NCBI GenBank assembly: GCA_019694805.1
Contig: JAIBBG010000006.1
Coordinates: forward strand, 1-64,000
Reading direction: 5' to 3'
Length of the DNA: 64,000 nt
DNA from: Flavobacteriales bacterium
GTDB taxonomy: Bacteria; Bacteroidota; Bacteroidia; Flavobacteriales_D; Sanyastnellaceae
Shown: piece by piece, positions 8,708 through 18,021 of the stretch
Position numbering within the stretch: position 1 is the stretch's first letter
How the letters are laid out: each line of letters begins with the position of its first letter
Position numbers and translations under genes: made by a program
Notes under the pieces: generated by a model
Told to the model about the DNA's origin: nothing
Databases searched by the model: none
The model's input: the letters and a program-made list of their open reading frames with translations, nothing else

Positions 8708-11362
8708 ATGATACGCACCTTCATACTTTTCATCTTGGTGAGCTTGGGTTGGTCGTTGCATGCAACGCACATCGTGGGCGGATATATCCATTATGAACAA
8801 GTATCTGACCACGAATACCGAATAGTTCTTAAGGTTTACCGCGATTGCTTCAATGGCATCAGTGGCTTCGATGATCCTGCGAGTATCGGTGTTTATGATG
8901 TCAATGGCGTACTTTATGAAAACGTTGAAATTGATCTTGCCGATGCTGTAATAGTTGAATTGCCTGTTGTTCTTGATAACAATTGTTACTCCCCGCCTGC
9001 AGATGTTTGCGTGCAGGAATGTACCTATGAGAAAATTGTCTTACTGAATGTTCCGACTGGAGGATTCACCTTGGCGTACCAACGCTGTTGCAGAAACAAC
9101 AGCATTGTGAATACTGAAAGCAACGACAATATCGGAATGACTGTGAATGCTTTCATCCCAGGACCAGAAGTGGCGACCTGGAACAGCAATCCTGACTATG
9201 TGAGCTATCCTCCGATTTTTATTTGTCTCAATAACCCATTTGAAATGGATCACAGCGCCACTGATGCTGATGGCGATCAATTGGTTTATAGTTTTTGCAA
9301 TCCTCTTCTTACCAATGTCACGGGCAATTACATCAATCCTCCAGGTCCACCTCCATATCCGGAAATGCCATTTTATCCGGAATACAATGCGGGTTATCCC
9401 ATCGCCAGTGATCCTGCGTTCAACGTAAATCCAACAACCGGTTGGATGACTGGTACACCGAACATGCTCGGACAATTTGTAGTTGGCGTTTGTGTTGAAG
9501 AATATCGCAATGGTGTTTTGATCAGCTCATCTAATCGGGATTTCCAGTTTAATGTGACCATTTGCGAACCCAATGAAGCCGAGGCGATTCCTGTTCCAGC
9601 CGATAATTGCGCAGGGACACAAGTCACCTTTTCGAATGTATCTGAAAATGCCATCAGCTATCATTGGGATTTTGGAATTGATGGTAACGACACGGATACG
9701 TCTAATCTGGAAAATCCAACGTTCACATTTCCCATAGCTGGTATTTATGATGTCAGCCTAATTGTAAATCCCGGTCTTGATTGTGCGGATACGGCCGTTG
9801 TACAGGTAAATACCTTCCAAAATCCTGATGTCGGAATTTTGGTTGCGGACTACGCATGTATCGATGAGACGGATCATTACAATTTTCAAGTGACAGGAAC
9901 TATTCCGGATGATGCATCCATTGCTTGGACATTTGATGCCGGCAGCGACCCTGCATTTGCGGATGACGTCACCGTTTTTCAAGTTGGAATGAATGAATCA
10001 TTGGATCAATTCCATGTTTCGCTGATGGTGGAATCACACGGCTGTGTGGCCAATGTATCTACCGATATCAACAACCCGCCTGATCCGGTTGCGGTGATCG
10101 ATCCGCAGCAATCTTTTTGTGAAGGACTGACCTATGCTTTCACACAAAGTTCCACCAATGCGACAACATATTTGTGGGAGTTTGATGATCCATTTTTTGA
10201 TGATCAATCCACGGAAGAAAATCCTTCTTATACGTTTTCTGGTCAGGGAAGCTATAACATCAGTTTGGTAGCGTCTGCTTTAAATACATGCAGTGATACT
10301 GCATACATGGATTTTGAAATCTTCGGAGACCTTGATCCTTTTTTTAGTGCCCCTGATCCGCAATGCCTGGATGATAATTCATTCAACTTTGAAGCCGAAG
10401 GAAGCATCTCAACTTCACCTGTTTATTCATGGGAATTTCCAAATGCATCTGGTATGAATTCATCCAACGTGGCCAATCCACAACATATTCATTATACAGA
10501 TAGCGGTTGGTATCTCGTAACACTTACCATAGAAGATAGCGGTTGTATGGAGTCGTATACTGATAGCGTTCAGGTCATCGCGAACTTCATCAATACATTT
10601 CAGATCGACACAACCATGACTTGTCCCCCTGTTTCAGTGAATGGTTTTGCTTCCTCTATCGCAGAAGTCCCTGTATTTTATTCTTGGGATTTTGGTGATG
10701 GTACATACAGCACCGAACCCAATCCTTCGCACACATACGGCGAAGGGAATATGTTCGATATTACTGTAACCGCCTATACATTGAGTGGTTGTATCGAAGA
10801 GGAAACTGTATCATATCCTGATGCTGTACAAATTTTACCTCATCCCGTTGCGGCATTTCTGATTGAGCCACAAATCATGGACATTGCTTTGCCGTTCATG
10901 AATGTTACCGATGCATCCGTTGGAGCAGTCTATTGCTACTACGAATTGAGCGATGGAACGGTGATAGATGCATTTGACTTCTCACATCAATGGTCTTTGA
11001 CAGGAACTCAATCCATCACGCAATACGTCACCAATGCAAGTGGATGCACTACTTCAGTTGTAGGTGAAGTGATCATCAATGGATTTTCACTTTACGCACC
11101 TAATGCTTTTACTCCCGATGAAGATGGCATCAATGATGTTTGGAAACCCGTGATCACTGGCGCAAACCATTACCAACTCCAAATCTTTAACCGATGGGGA
11201 GATCTGATTTTTGAAACAGAAAACCCTGATCAGCCGTGGATGGGCGAAGTACATGATGGCGAATACTATGCGCAGGATGGGGTATACCAATACCGCATCA
11301 TCGCCGATGATTTATTGAATTTGCCTCATCACTTTACCGGCCATATCAATCTGGCTCGATAA
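8708..11362 (+). CDS. Secreted PKD-repeat protein with T9SS type B (gliding-motility-type) C-terminal domain
   Basis: The protein has 884 residues. A signal peptide (1-19) is followed by an N-terminal domain rich in paired cysteines (about 20-290) that is common in large Bacteroidota surface proteins. At least three PKD-type beta-sandwich domains follow, recognisable by WDFG or WEFD cores: about 300-360, 468-530 and 638-700. The final domain (about 795-884) starts APNAFTPDEDGINDVW and is the type B sorting domain used for T9SS export and surface attachment. No enzymatic residues were recognised, so an adhesive or structural role is likely but inferred. It is convergent with the next gene, 10 bases apart. 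Confidence 0.85.
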   Translation: MIRTFILFILVSLGWSLHATHIVGGYIHYEQVSDHEYRIVLKVYRDCFNGISGFDDPASIGVYDVNGVLYENVEIDLADAVIVELPVVLDNNCYSPPADVCVQECTYEKIVLLNVPTGGFTLAYQRCCRNNSIVNTESNDNIGMTVNAFIPGPEVATWNSNPDYVSYPPIFICLNNPFEMDHSATDADGDQLVYSFCNPLLTNVTGNYINPPGPPPYPEMPFYPEYNAGYPIASDPAFNVNPTTGWMTGTPNMLGQFVVGVCVEEYRNGVLISSSNRDFQFNVTICEPNEAEAIPVPADNCAGTQVTFSNVSENAISYHWDFGIDGNDTDTSNLENPTFTFPIAGIYDVSLIVNPGLDCADTAVVQVNTFQNPDVGILVADYACIDETDHYNFQVTGTIPDDASIAWTFDAGSDPAFADDVTVFQVGMNESLDQFHVSLMVESHGCVANVSTDINNPPDPVAVIDPQQSFCEGLTYAFTQSSTNATTYLWEFDDPFFDDQSTEENPSYTFSGQGSYNISLVASALNTCSDTAYMDFEIFGDLDPFFSAPDPQCLDDNSFNFEAEGSISTSPVYSWEFPNASGMNSSNVANPQHIHYTDSGWYLVTLTIEDSGCMESYTDSVQVIANFINTFQIDTTMTCPPVSVNGFASSIAEVPVFYSWDFGDGTYSTEPNPSHTYGEGNMFDITVTAYTLSGCIEEETVSYPDAVQILPHPVAAFLIEPQIMDIALPFMNVTDASVGAVYCYYELSDGTVIDAFDFSHQWSLTGTQSITQYVTNASGCTTSVVGEVIINGFSLYAPNAFTPDEDGINDVWKPVITGANHYQLQIFNRWGDLIFETENPDQPWMGEVHDGEYYAQDGVYQYRIIADDLLNLPHHFTGHINLAR

Positions 11363-11372
11363 TCATCAAACA

Positions 11373-12926
11373 TCATATTGCCGCTGCTGCAGCAACTGCT
11401 GCGCCGGCATTCAAATTTCCATATCCGGTCGAAGAGTTTGGATTCGGATAATATTGCGATGTGGTCGTTAGGAAATTCATAACTTCTTCGCGTGTCATAC
11501 TGGCATCAACTGACCAAACCGCTGCGGCAATTCCTGCGGCTATTGCAGTAGCTGCACTGCTTCCTCCAATGTACTTCGGTGTAAATCCGCTTGCAGGCAA
11601 TGAAAGAGAATTACGGTTTGCGTTGGAATTGCGCTCCATGGTCACGGTGAAGTCTACTTCAGGACCATCATGACATGAGTCGCAGGTGTTGAAGTTTTCT
11701 TTAACACCTGTCACTGCAACACATTTGGTCAATGCTGCCGGGTAAACAACACCCCACCAGCTGAGCCAGGAAAATGATGTGCCAGCGGCTGCCATAATCA
11801 TTTTGCCTTTGTTGTGTGCATAGTTCACTCCATCTTCCAAAACACTACTGTAAAATGGAGTGCCTATCGACATGCTGATCACTTTCACATCATTCTTGTC
11901 GCCCATTTTCACCAATGCATTTTTTACACCGGTTCTTTCAGAAGAAAGATCGAGCATAACATCCTCGCAAGCACGAATGAAATGAACATTTGACTTATAG
12001 GCTACACCGGTTGTTGCGCCGGAATTATTCTTAGGACCTGCTGCCAAACCGCACATGCTCGTGCCGTGTGTGCATGATGTATAGGCTGAATTGCCAAATG
12101 TTTTATCGGTTGTAATTACACGCCCCACATTGCTTTCACCTTCGTTGAACGCGCTGCCCAACAAAGTTTGTGATGAGCTGATACCGGCATCAATCACTCC
12201 AATGGTTATACCTTGACCTTGAGCAGTATTCCATGCACCGGCAATGTTCACATGACTAAAATTCCAAGGTAATTTGGCATTCGGAGTTGTTGTACTGTAG
12301 TCAGCAGTATTCAAAGCTTGAGTGGATGCAGAACATCCTGAGGTAGAGCGCGAGGCCATTTCACCATAGAAATAGTCCAATGGTTCCATGTATCTCACAT
12401 TTTCCAGATTGATCAAAGTAGTAAGGACATTCCTGTCGGTGAGTTTGAAGGTGATGATAGGTAGAACTTGATCGTCTTCAATGATGATGTCTTCTGGATT
12501 GATTTTAGTTCCAGTACTTTCACCAAGTTCTTTTACCACGAGGTCAATGAGATTATCGTGCACTTCTTTCCAGGCGCCTTCGTGAATGTTGATTTTTTCG
12601 ATAAAGTCATCAATGGCGCCAACTTGTGCAGGCTTATATCCGATAGCTACGGCATGATCGCCATACTGTATAGCACTCCAGCGAACCGAAAAATCTACCA
12701 TTTCCCAACGGAAATCTCCTTTGGAGATATAGGTCTCTTTTACAATTTCATCCACCCTGGCCTTATCCATGGGATTGCCCTGAGGGACATCAGTCAAAAG
12801 CGATTTTTGAACGAGGTCGCCTGTGAGAGAAGATGAAGAGTTGGCGTTGTCAACTGCAGATTCTTTCTGACATGAGGCCAGAATAAATACGAATGACAGT
12901 AAAGCAAAGGTTTTGATTGTTCTCAT
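11373..12926 (-). CDS. Lipoprotein subtilisin-family (S8) serine protease
   Basis: The protein has 517 residues. A lipoprotein signal (ILASC, lipid-bearing Cys19) points to membrane anchoring, unlike the T9SS-sorted proteases nearby. After a long N-terminal region (about 20-200, possibly a propeptide) comes the S8 domain with all three catalytic residues: Asp246 in GVIDAGIS, His287 in HGTSMCG and Ser457 in GGSSAATA. The serine motif reads GSSAA where GTSMA is usual; the catalytic serine itself is kept. The C-terminus ends in an alanine run with no sorting domain. The enzyme probably degrades proteins at the cell envelope. paaE lies 95 bases upstream on the same strand. Confidence 0.88.
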   Translation of the reverse strand: MRTIKTFALLSFVFILASCQKESAVDNANSSSSLTGDLVQKSLLTDVPQGNPMDKARVDEIVKETYISKGDFRWEMVDFSVRWSAIQYGDHAVAIGYKPAQVGAIDDFIEKINIHEGAWKEVHDNLIDLVVKELGESTGTKINPEDIIIEDDQVLPIITFKLTDRNVLTTLINLENVRYMEPLDYFYGEMASRSTSGCSASTQALNTADYSTTTPNAKLPWNFSHVNIAGAWNTAQGQGITIGVIDAGISSSQTLLGSAFNEGESNVGRVITTDKTFGNSAYTSCTHGTSMCGLAAGPKNNSGATTGVAYKSNVHFIRACEDVMLDLSSERTGVKNALVKMGDKNDVKVISMSIGTPFYSSVLEDGVNYAHNKGKMIMAAAGTSFSWLSWWGVVYPAALTKCVAVTGVKENFNTCDSCHDGPEVDFTVTMERNSNANRNSLSLPASGFTPKYIGGSSAATAIAAGIAAAVWSVDASMTREEVMNFLTTTSQYYPNPNSSTGYGNLNAGAAVAAAAAI

Positions 12927-13021
12927 TTGTGAAACGTTAAGGTGCGGTGAAAGTAAATATTTCTTTCAATCTCCACGCTTCCCGAATGAAAATTCTACGA
13001 AATGCCCGTTCAATCAAAGAA

Positions 13022-14107
13022 TCAATGACGATCGAAATCGACAGTAATCTTTTCGGTGGTTGGAACCGCCTGACAGGTCAAAACATAACCAGATTCCACT
13101 TCACCGGGTTCCAGGGCGTAGTTCACTTTCATATTCGCATGACCTTCGCTCACATGAGCTCTACAAGTGCAGCACATTCCTCCTTTGCAACTGAACGGAA
13201 TGTCCATACCACTTTTTTGAGCGGCATCCAGAATAGAGGTGCCGTTCATCGGCATGTAAAAATTGGTTTCTTGACCGTCATAGACAACTGTGACAGCACA
13301 TTTTGACTCCTTTTCTTCAGCCTGCACTGCAGGAGCTGCGGGGGCCGCCGGTTTACCATCACCTGGAGTCGCAAAAAGTTCGAAGTGAATCTGGGCATCA
13401 GGCATATGGTTTTCTTTCATAAAATCAACTACAGCCCTGATCATGGGTTCAGGTCCGCACACAAATACTTCATTGGTTTTTTCCAACTGAATAAATGTCT
13501 TGCAGAATCCCTCGATTTTTTGTTTGTCAATTCTGCCCGAGAAGAGTTCCACTTCATTGGGCTCTCCACTAAGAACATGAAATACCCGAAATCTTCCAAG
13601 GTATTGATCTTTCATGTCTTCCAGTTGATCGCGAAAAATGATGGAATGAAAAAGTCTATTACCAAAAATGATGGTGACTTCACTTTGTGGTTCTGTTTGA
13701 AGCACGCTTCTCGCAATAGACATGATGGGTGTAATACCACTGCCTGCAGCGATGAGTAAATAGTTTTTGGATTGATCAGGATTCAGTTCAGTGGTAAAAT
13801 GTCCCGTTGGCGTCATCACCTGCATCACGTGTCCGGGTTTCAACTCCTGGTTCACCCAACCGGAAAATTTGCCGTTTTTCACCTCTTTGATGGCTACGCG
13901 CAATTCCTGATCATGCACACCACTGCAGATCGAATAAGATCTTCTCAGGTCTTCTCCGTCAATGGTCTCGCGAAGTGTCAGGTATTGACCTTGTTTGAAT
14001 TTGTAAGATTCAGCAAGTTCTGCAGGTACTTCAAAAGCGACAGAAACACAATCACGTGTTTCTCTTCTGACATCGCTCACTTTGAGGCTGTGAAATTTCG
14101 GTCTCAT
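13022..14107 (-). CDS. paaE: Phenylacetyl-CoA 1,2-epoxidase reductase subunit PaaE
   Basis: The 361-residue protein has a ferredoxin-NADP reductase fold in its N-terminal two thirds: an FAD-binding RRSYSICS motif (about 55-62) and the NAD(P) motif LIAAGSGITPIMSI. A plant-type 2Fe-2S ferredoxin domain (about 268-361) follows, with the ligand run CKGGMCCTC and a distal Cys in LTCQAV. This order is that of PaaE, which passes electrons from NADPH to the PaaAC oxygenase that epoxidises the ring of phenylacetyl-CoA. It is transcribed away from paaA, with 148 bases between the two starts. The other subunits lie on the opposite strand. Confidence 0.93.
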   Translation of the reverse strand: MRPKFHSLKVSDVRRETRDCVSVAFEVPAELAESYKFKQGQYLTLRETIDGEDLRRSYSICSGVHDQELRVAIKEVKNGKFSGWVNQELKPGHVMQVMTPTGHFTTELNPDQSKNYLLIAAGSGITPIMSIARSVLQTEPQSEVTIIFGNRLFHSIIFRDQLEDMKDQYLGRFRVFHVLSGEPNEVELFSGRIDKQKIEGFCKTFIQLEKTNEVFVCGPEPMIRAVVDFMKENHMPDAQIHFELFATPGDGKPAAPAAPAVQAEEKESKCAVTVVYDGQETNFYMPMNGTSILDAAQKSGMDIPFSCKGGMCCTCRAHVSEGHANMKVNYALEPGEVESGYVLTCQAVPTTEKITVDFDRH

Positions 14108-14123
14108 ATCGTTTGAACGGCGG

Positions 14124-14131
14124 CAAAAATA
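14124..14131 (-). promoter_or_regulatory. -7 element of the paaE promoter
   Basis: TATTTTTG on the minus strand matches TAnnTTTG and lies 16 bases before the paaE ATG. No good -33 element is seen at the expected distance. The 148-base paaE-paaA interval must also hold the paaA promoter, for which no clear box was found, only the imperfect TAAAATTG at 14229-14236. Confidence 0.4.
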
Positions 14132-14255
14132 ACAGTACCGGCACCTCAGACATTGTGATTCTTATCAAACCATCCAGCTGTTTTGTTGTTTATAGCATAA
14201 ATCTCATCTGAAGAACCCGATTCAATCGTAAAATTGTATCGCCATTTCACGATCT

Positions 14256-15203
14256 ATGAACGAAGAAAAACTCCTGCAGGCATTTCAGCATTATGTGGAT
14301 GCCGAGAATAAAATAGAAGCCAAAGACTGGATGCCGGACGGATATCGCAAAACGCTCATCCGCCAAATCGCTCAGCATGCCCATTCAGAAGTTGTCGGGA
14401 TGCTGCCAGAAGGAAATTGGATTACCAGAGCTCCTTCTTTGCGCAGAAAGATGATTTTGATTTCTAAAGTGCAGGATGAGGCTGGTCATGGTTTGTATCT
14501 CTACAGTTCCTGCGAAACGCTTGGCGTTGATCGTGATACCCTGATTCGTGAGCTTCATTCAGGCAAAGCAAAATATTCTTCCATCTTCAATTATCCAACG
14601 GTTTCTTGGGCCGACATTGGTGCTATTGGATGGCTGGTGGATGGTGCTGCAATTGTCAATCAGGTTTCACTCCAGCGCACCAGTTATGGACCATACAGTC
14701 GTGCGATGATTCGCATTTGCAAGGAGGAGAGTTTTCACCAACGACAAGGCTATGAAATCATGATTGCTCTCGCGAAACATGGTAACGTCGCCCAGAAAAA
14801 AATGGCACAAGATGCTCTCAATCGCTGGTGGTGGCCATCGCTCATGATGTTTGGACCAAGTGATGTGTCTTCTGCACATAGTGCGCAGAATATGGCATGG
14901 AAAATCAAACGTCATAGCAATGATGAATTGCGCCAGAAGTTTGTCGACATGACCGTGCCTCAAGCCGAATACCTGGGACTCACCATTCCTGATCCGAATC
15001 TGAAATGGAACGAAAGCCGCGGCCATTATGATTTTGGTGAGATCGATTGGACTGAGTTCAATGAAGTCATCAAAGGCAATGGTCCATGCAACAAGCAACG
15101 TGTGGCTGCACGAAATGCAGCATATGACAACGGAGCCTGGGTGCGGGAAGCTGCAACTGCTCATGCTGCAAAACGAGCAGCTCGTAATTCTGATGCTGCG
15201 TGA
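14256..15203 (+). CDS. paaA: Phenylacetyl-CoA 1,2-epoxidase catalytic subunit PaaA
   Basis: The 315-residue product is the di-iron oxygenase subunit that inserts one oxygen atom into the aromatic ring of phenylacetyl-CoA. Family motifs seen are [21 protein letters not shown] (second half of the first helix pair) and [20 protein letters not shown], where Glu and His form the iron site. [19 protein letters not shown] and the [12 protein letters not shown] segment also match the family. Length and motifs are typical. paaBCD would normally follow directly; here a GNAT gene overlaps the stop codon and paaB is 4.7 kb downstream. Confidence 0.95.
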   Translation: MNEEKLLQAFQHYVDAENKIEAKDWMPDGYRKTLIRQIAQHAHSEVVGMLPEGNWITRAPSLRRKMILISKVQDEAGHGLYLYSSCETLGVDRDTLIRELHSGKAKYSSIFNYPTVSWADIGAIGWLVDGAAIVNQVSLQRTSYGPYSRAMIRICKEESFHQRQGYEIMIALAKHGNVAQKKMAQDALNRWWWPSLMMFGPSDVSSAHSAQNMAWKIKRHSNDELRQKFVDMTVPQAEYLGLTIPDPNLKWNESRGHYDFGEIDWTEFNEVIKGNGPCNKQRVAARNAAYDNGAWVREAATAHAAKRAARNSDAA

Positions 15204-15766
15204 TACAGGGTGCCGAGTTTTCATTTGATCCATTTCCTGAATTAGAAACGGAAAGGCTGCTGTTGCGAAGAATTTCAAAACAGTATGCTGCAGATATGCT
15301 CAGATTGCGTTCTGATCAATTGGTGATGGAATATATCGAACGCCCTCGTCCTGCTTCAGAGCAGGAAGTGTGTGATTGGGTGGATAGCATGGATCAGCGC
15401 ATTGCGGAAAACGAAAGCATTGCGTGGATGATCATTCAAAAGTCTGATGCTCATCTTGTGGGAACCATAGGTTATTGGCGGATGAAGAAGGAACATTTCA
15501 GGGCTGAACTGGGCTACATGATGTTCCCTGAATTCTGGGGTCAAGGTTTGATGTCCGAAGCCATGCGACCTGTACTTCAATTCGCTTTTGATCATATGCA
15601 AATGCACAGCATTGAAGCTGACATCAATCCGGAAAACCTGGCGTCTGCAAGAATCCTTGAAAGAAACGGATTCGTTCGCGAAGCTTTTTTCAGAGAAAAC
15701 TTCTATTGGAAAGGGAAATTTCTGAATTCCGCTATTTATAGTTTACTCAAATCGGATTTTCAATAA
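15200..15766 (+). CDS. GNAT family N-acetyltransferase (RimJ/RimL type)
   Basis: The 188-residue protein has the usual layout of RimJ/RimL-like acetyltransferases: an N-terminal [11 protein letters not shown] strand, the central [19 protein letters not shown] acetyl-CoA loop (about 113-131, Q/R-x-x-G/A-type) and the C-terminal [19 protein letters not shown]. It transfers an acetyl group to an amine, often a protein N-terminus, but the substrate is unknown. The GTG start overlaps the paaA stop codon by three bases (GTGA), which indicates translational coupling, so it is co-transcribed with paaA. There is no known functional link to phenylacetate degradation. Confidence 0.85.
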   Translation: MIQGAEFSFDPFPELETERLLLRRISKQYAADMLRLRSDQLVMEYIERPRPASEQEVCDWVDSMDQRIAENESIAWMIIQKSDAHLVGTIGYWRMKKEHFRAELGYMMFPEFWGQGLMSEAMRPVLQFAFDHMQMHSIEADINPENLASARILERNGFVREAFFRENFYWKGKFLNSAIYSLLKSDFQ

Positions 15767-15796
15767 AAAGAAACGGCCGTCGAAAGACAGCCGTTT
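15765..15796 (-). terminator. Terminator between the GNAT and Omp28-like genes
   Basis: An 11-bp stem with one mismatch (15771-15781 with 15786-15796) has a GAAA tetraloop. On the minus strand it is followed by CTTTTTATT, so it best serves the minus-strand gene. On the plus strand the tail is less T-rich. Confidence 0.7.
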
Positions 15797-15815
15797 ACAA
15801 TTATTCCGTTTTGGA

Positions 15816-17837
15816 TTATTCTTTCACAATGGTATACGAAGTCGCAATACCGTTGATCATCAAACGAACCTGATAAAGACCTGCAGACCATGCTGAGGTA
15901 TTTACCGGAAGGTGGTAAAGTCCATTGTATTCACCATAATATTTCGCATTCATCAGTTTGCCATCGGCACTATAAATTTCAATGCTTACTTCACTGTTGT
16001 TTTTCAAATCGAGATCGATGTAACAAACATCATTGGCAGGTACAGGATAAATAACAGCATCTGTTTTTGCACCCGCGATTTGTGCCACTGAAGTGACCAT
16101 ATTGCCGGATACATAACCCGCTGTTACAGCTTCATCAATGCTGCATGAGTACGCGTTGTCGATCGTTCCATCTGGAGCAATCACCATTGAAATGATGTGC
16201 ATGTTGTTTTCGTCCCAATCTGCTGGGAGCACAGCCATTGAATTGTAGGTTGTCGCATTACCGGCATTCATTGCACCTGTGAAGGCATTAGGTACTCCAT
16301 TGAATGAAGGTGCAAGAAATCTCGCTACATGGTCATAGACCATTTGAGCAGCTGGAACCGGATTCGGAAGATCTTCATAACCTCCCATATCTCCATTTCC
16401 TCCACCTGCATAAGCATTAGCTTGACTCCAATCAGCGCCTGTACCGGTTACATCATCTTCGGTCAACACAAAAGCAATTTTGTAGTTACCACTCACTGTT
16501 TCCTGGAAGGTCACTGTTGAGCTGATGTTTAATTCGCGTGTCGTCGCATCCCATGTCGCGCCATGAGTGATCAAAGCTTTAGGCGCGATTTGAATGCGCT
16601 CCAGGAATGGAATTTCAAATTGTGATGGGTCGTATTCAGGACCACGATCAACTACTCCACTTGGGTAACCTCCAATGAGACCAGCCATAGGTGTGTCGTA
16701 TGCAGTAACTGTCATCGGGTCATTGTTGTGAACTGCTACTCCAATGTAGAGTTCACCGTATTTATTGCTGAGTTCTTCCATGAAAACGGCACCACGCACA
16801 CACCAAGGACACCAAGTTCCGGTTGCTTCTTCTGCAACCACCGCCTTGCCTGGTGCCGGTACAATTGGATCGAGGGTCAGCACTTTGGTGTCATCATTCA
16901 TGTCATCATCACTTTCAAGACCATTCACATTGTAGATCATTGCTGTGATATCATTCATTCCTGCAAGCAGGGTGTAGGTGTCTGTGAAATTGACTGTGTA
17001 AAAAGCAAGTGAAGCAATGTTCACTCCGGTGATATCTTGAGTGAAAGTTTCACCATTGTAAGTGATCATCAAGCTGAAAGATGTGATGGCAGTAGAACCA
17101 AGGTTTCGCACCACAACAGCTGGTGTTGCGGTTTGTCCGGCCAAAACGCCATTCATATTGTTGATGCCTACTACAGCTCCATTGACATTAGGAACAACAT
17201 ATTCGGTGAACTCGTAGGAGAAATCATCCATGTAGAATTGATTGCCATTGAGTGGGAAAATATCAATGCTCGCAATTTGGGTTGATCCATTGGCATAAGT
17301 TCCTTGTGATACATCGTCGATAAAAATTTCCCATGTATTTGTGCTCAGGTTGTTTTCCATGCGCAGTTTGAACCACGCATCTTCCGGATAGCTCGCAGAA
17401 AGTAATAAAGAACCTCCGCTTGTAAACTGAGCAAGTCCACCGTCCAAGAAATAGATATCTGCAGCCCATGCTGTGCCTATTGCTGCAGCCTCTTGGAGGT
17501 TGAAGTAGGCTCCGGTACCTGTATTGATGTATAGCCACATTTCGAGATTGAACTGACCAACTTCAAGTTCTCCAGGAAATGGCATCACAAGATCAGTAGG
17601 GCCTCCATTGGTACTCGTAGAAGCGAAATAAATAGAATTGCTGCCGCTGTGGGCGTTGGCATTGCTTACCGCTACATCGTCAGCGCCGCCGTTGGCTGAA
17701 GACCAAGTCTCCCAATCAGGGCTTGTTGCGGCCAACATGTCGCCGGCAGTGTAGGATTCAAAATCGTCTGAAAACGATTGGGCATTTGTACCAAGTACTA
17801 AACACCCCGCGAGAAATGCAAGTAGAATTCTTTTCAT
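15816..17837 (-). CDS. Secreted Omp28-like thioredoxin-fold protein with T9SS type A sorting domain
   Basis: The protein has 673 residues. A signal peptide (1-19) is followed by a jelly-roll domain (about 22-210, opening FSDDFESYTAG), an Ig-like linker (about 215-320) and an Omp28-type thioredoxin-fold domain (about 325-560) with a CPWC motif at 343-346. A C-terminal sorting domain (about 592-673, starting VIYPVPANDVCY) completes it. The CxxC motif suggests thiol-disulfide chemistry or a structural role outside the cell; the biochemical role of Omp28 proteins is not established. It sits on the opposite strand inside the split paa region. Confidence 0.85.
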   Translation of the reverse strand: MKRILLAFLAGCLVLGTNAQSFSDDFESYTAGDMLAATSPDWETWSSANGGADDVAVSNANAHSGSNSIYFASTSTNGGPTDLVMPFPGELEVGQFNLEMWLYINTGTGAYFNLQEAAAIGTAWAADIYFLDGGLAQFTSGGSLLLSASYPEDAWFKLRMENNLSTNTWEIFIDDVSQGTYANGSTQIASIDIFPLNGNQFYMDDFSYEFTEYVVPNVNGAVVGINNMNGVLAGQTATPAVVVRNLGSTAITSFSLMITYNGETFTQDITGVNIASLAFYTVNFTDTYTLLAGMNDITAMIYNVNGLESDDDMNDDTKVLTLDPIVPAPGKAVVAEEATGTWCPWCVRGAVFMEELSNKYGELYIGVAVHNNDPMTVTAYDTPMAGLIGGYPSGVVDRGPEYDPSQFEIPFLERIQIAPKALITHGATWDATTRELNISSTVTFQETVSGNYKIAFVLTEDDVTGTGADWSQANAYAGGGNGDMGGYEDLPNPVPAAQMVYDHVARFLAPSFNGVPNAFTGAMNAGNATTYNSMAVLPADWDENNMHIISMVIAPDGTIDNAYSCSIDEAVTAGYVSGNMVTSVAQIAGAKTDAVIYPVPANDVCYIDLDLKNNSEVSIEIYSADGKLMNAKYYGEYNGLYHLPVNTSAWSAGLYQVRLMINGIATSYTIVKE

Positions 17838-18021
17838 TGATGATGGGTTTAAAAAGTGATGCTAATGTAAAGGTTTATGAATTCAAGCCACAGGCTTTTT
17901 TGGACATGATTTGATTCCTTTTCATCTCACATTCGTCAAACTGAAAGGAAAATTGACGGTGAGTCCATGTGCAGAGTTCCGCCGTGCATTCATTTTTTGT
18001 CACGATTTAAACCATGAACCT

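Noticed and set aside
17911-18021. Upstream extension of the chitinase frame
   Set aside because: It would put 37 residues before an ordinary signal peptide; ATG 18022 starts the signal peptide directly.
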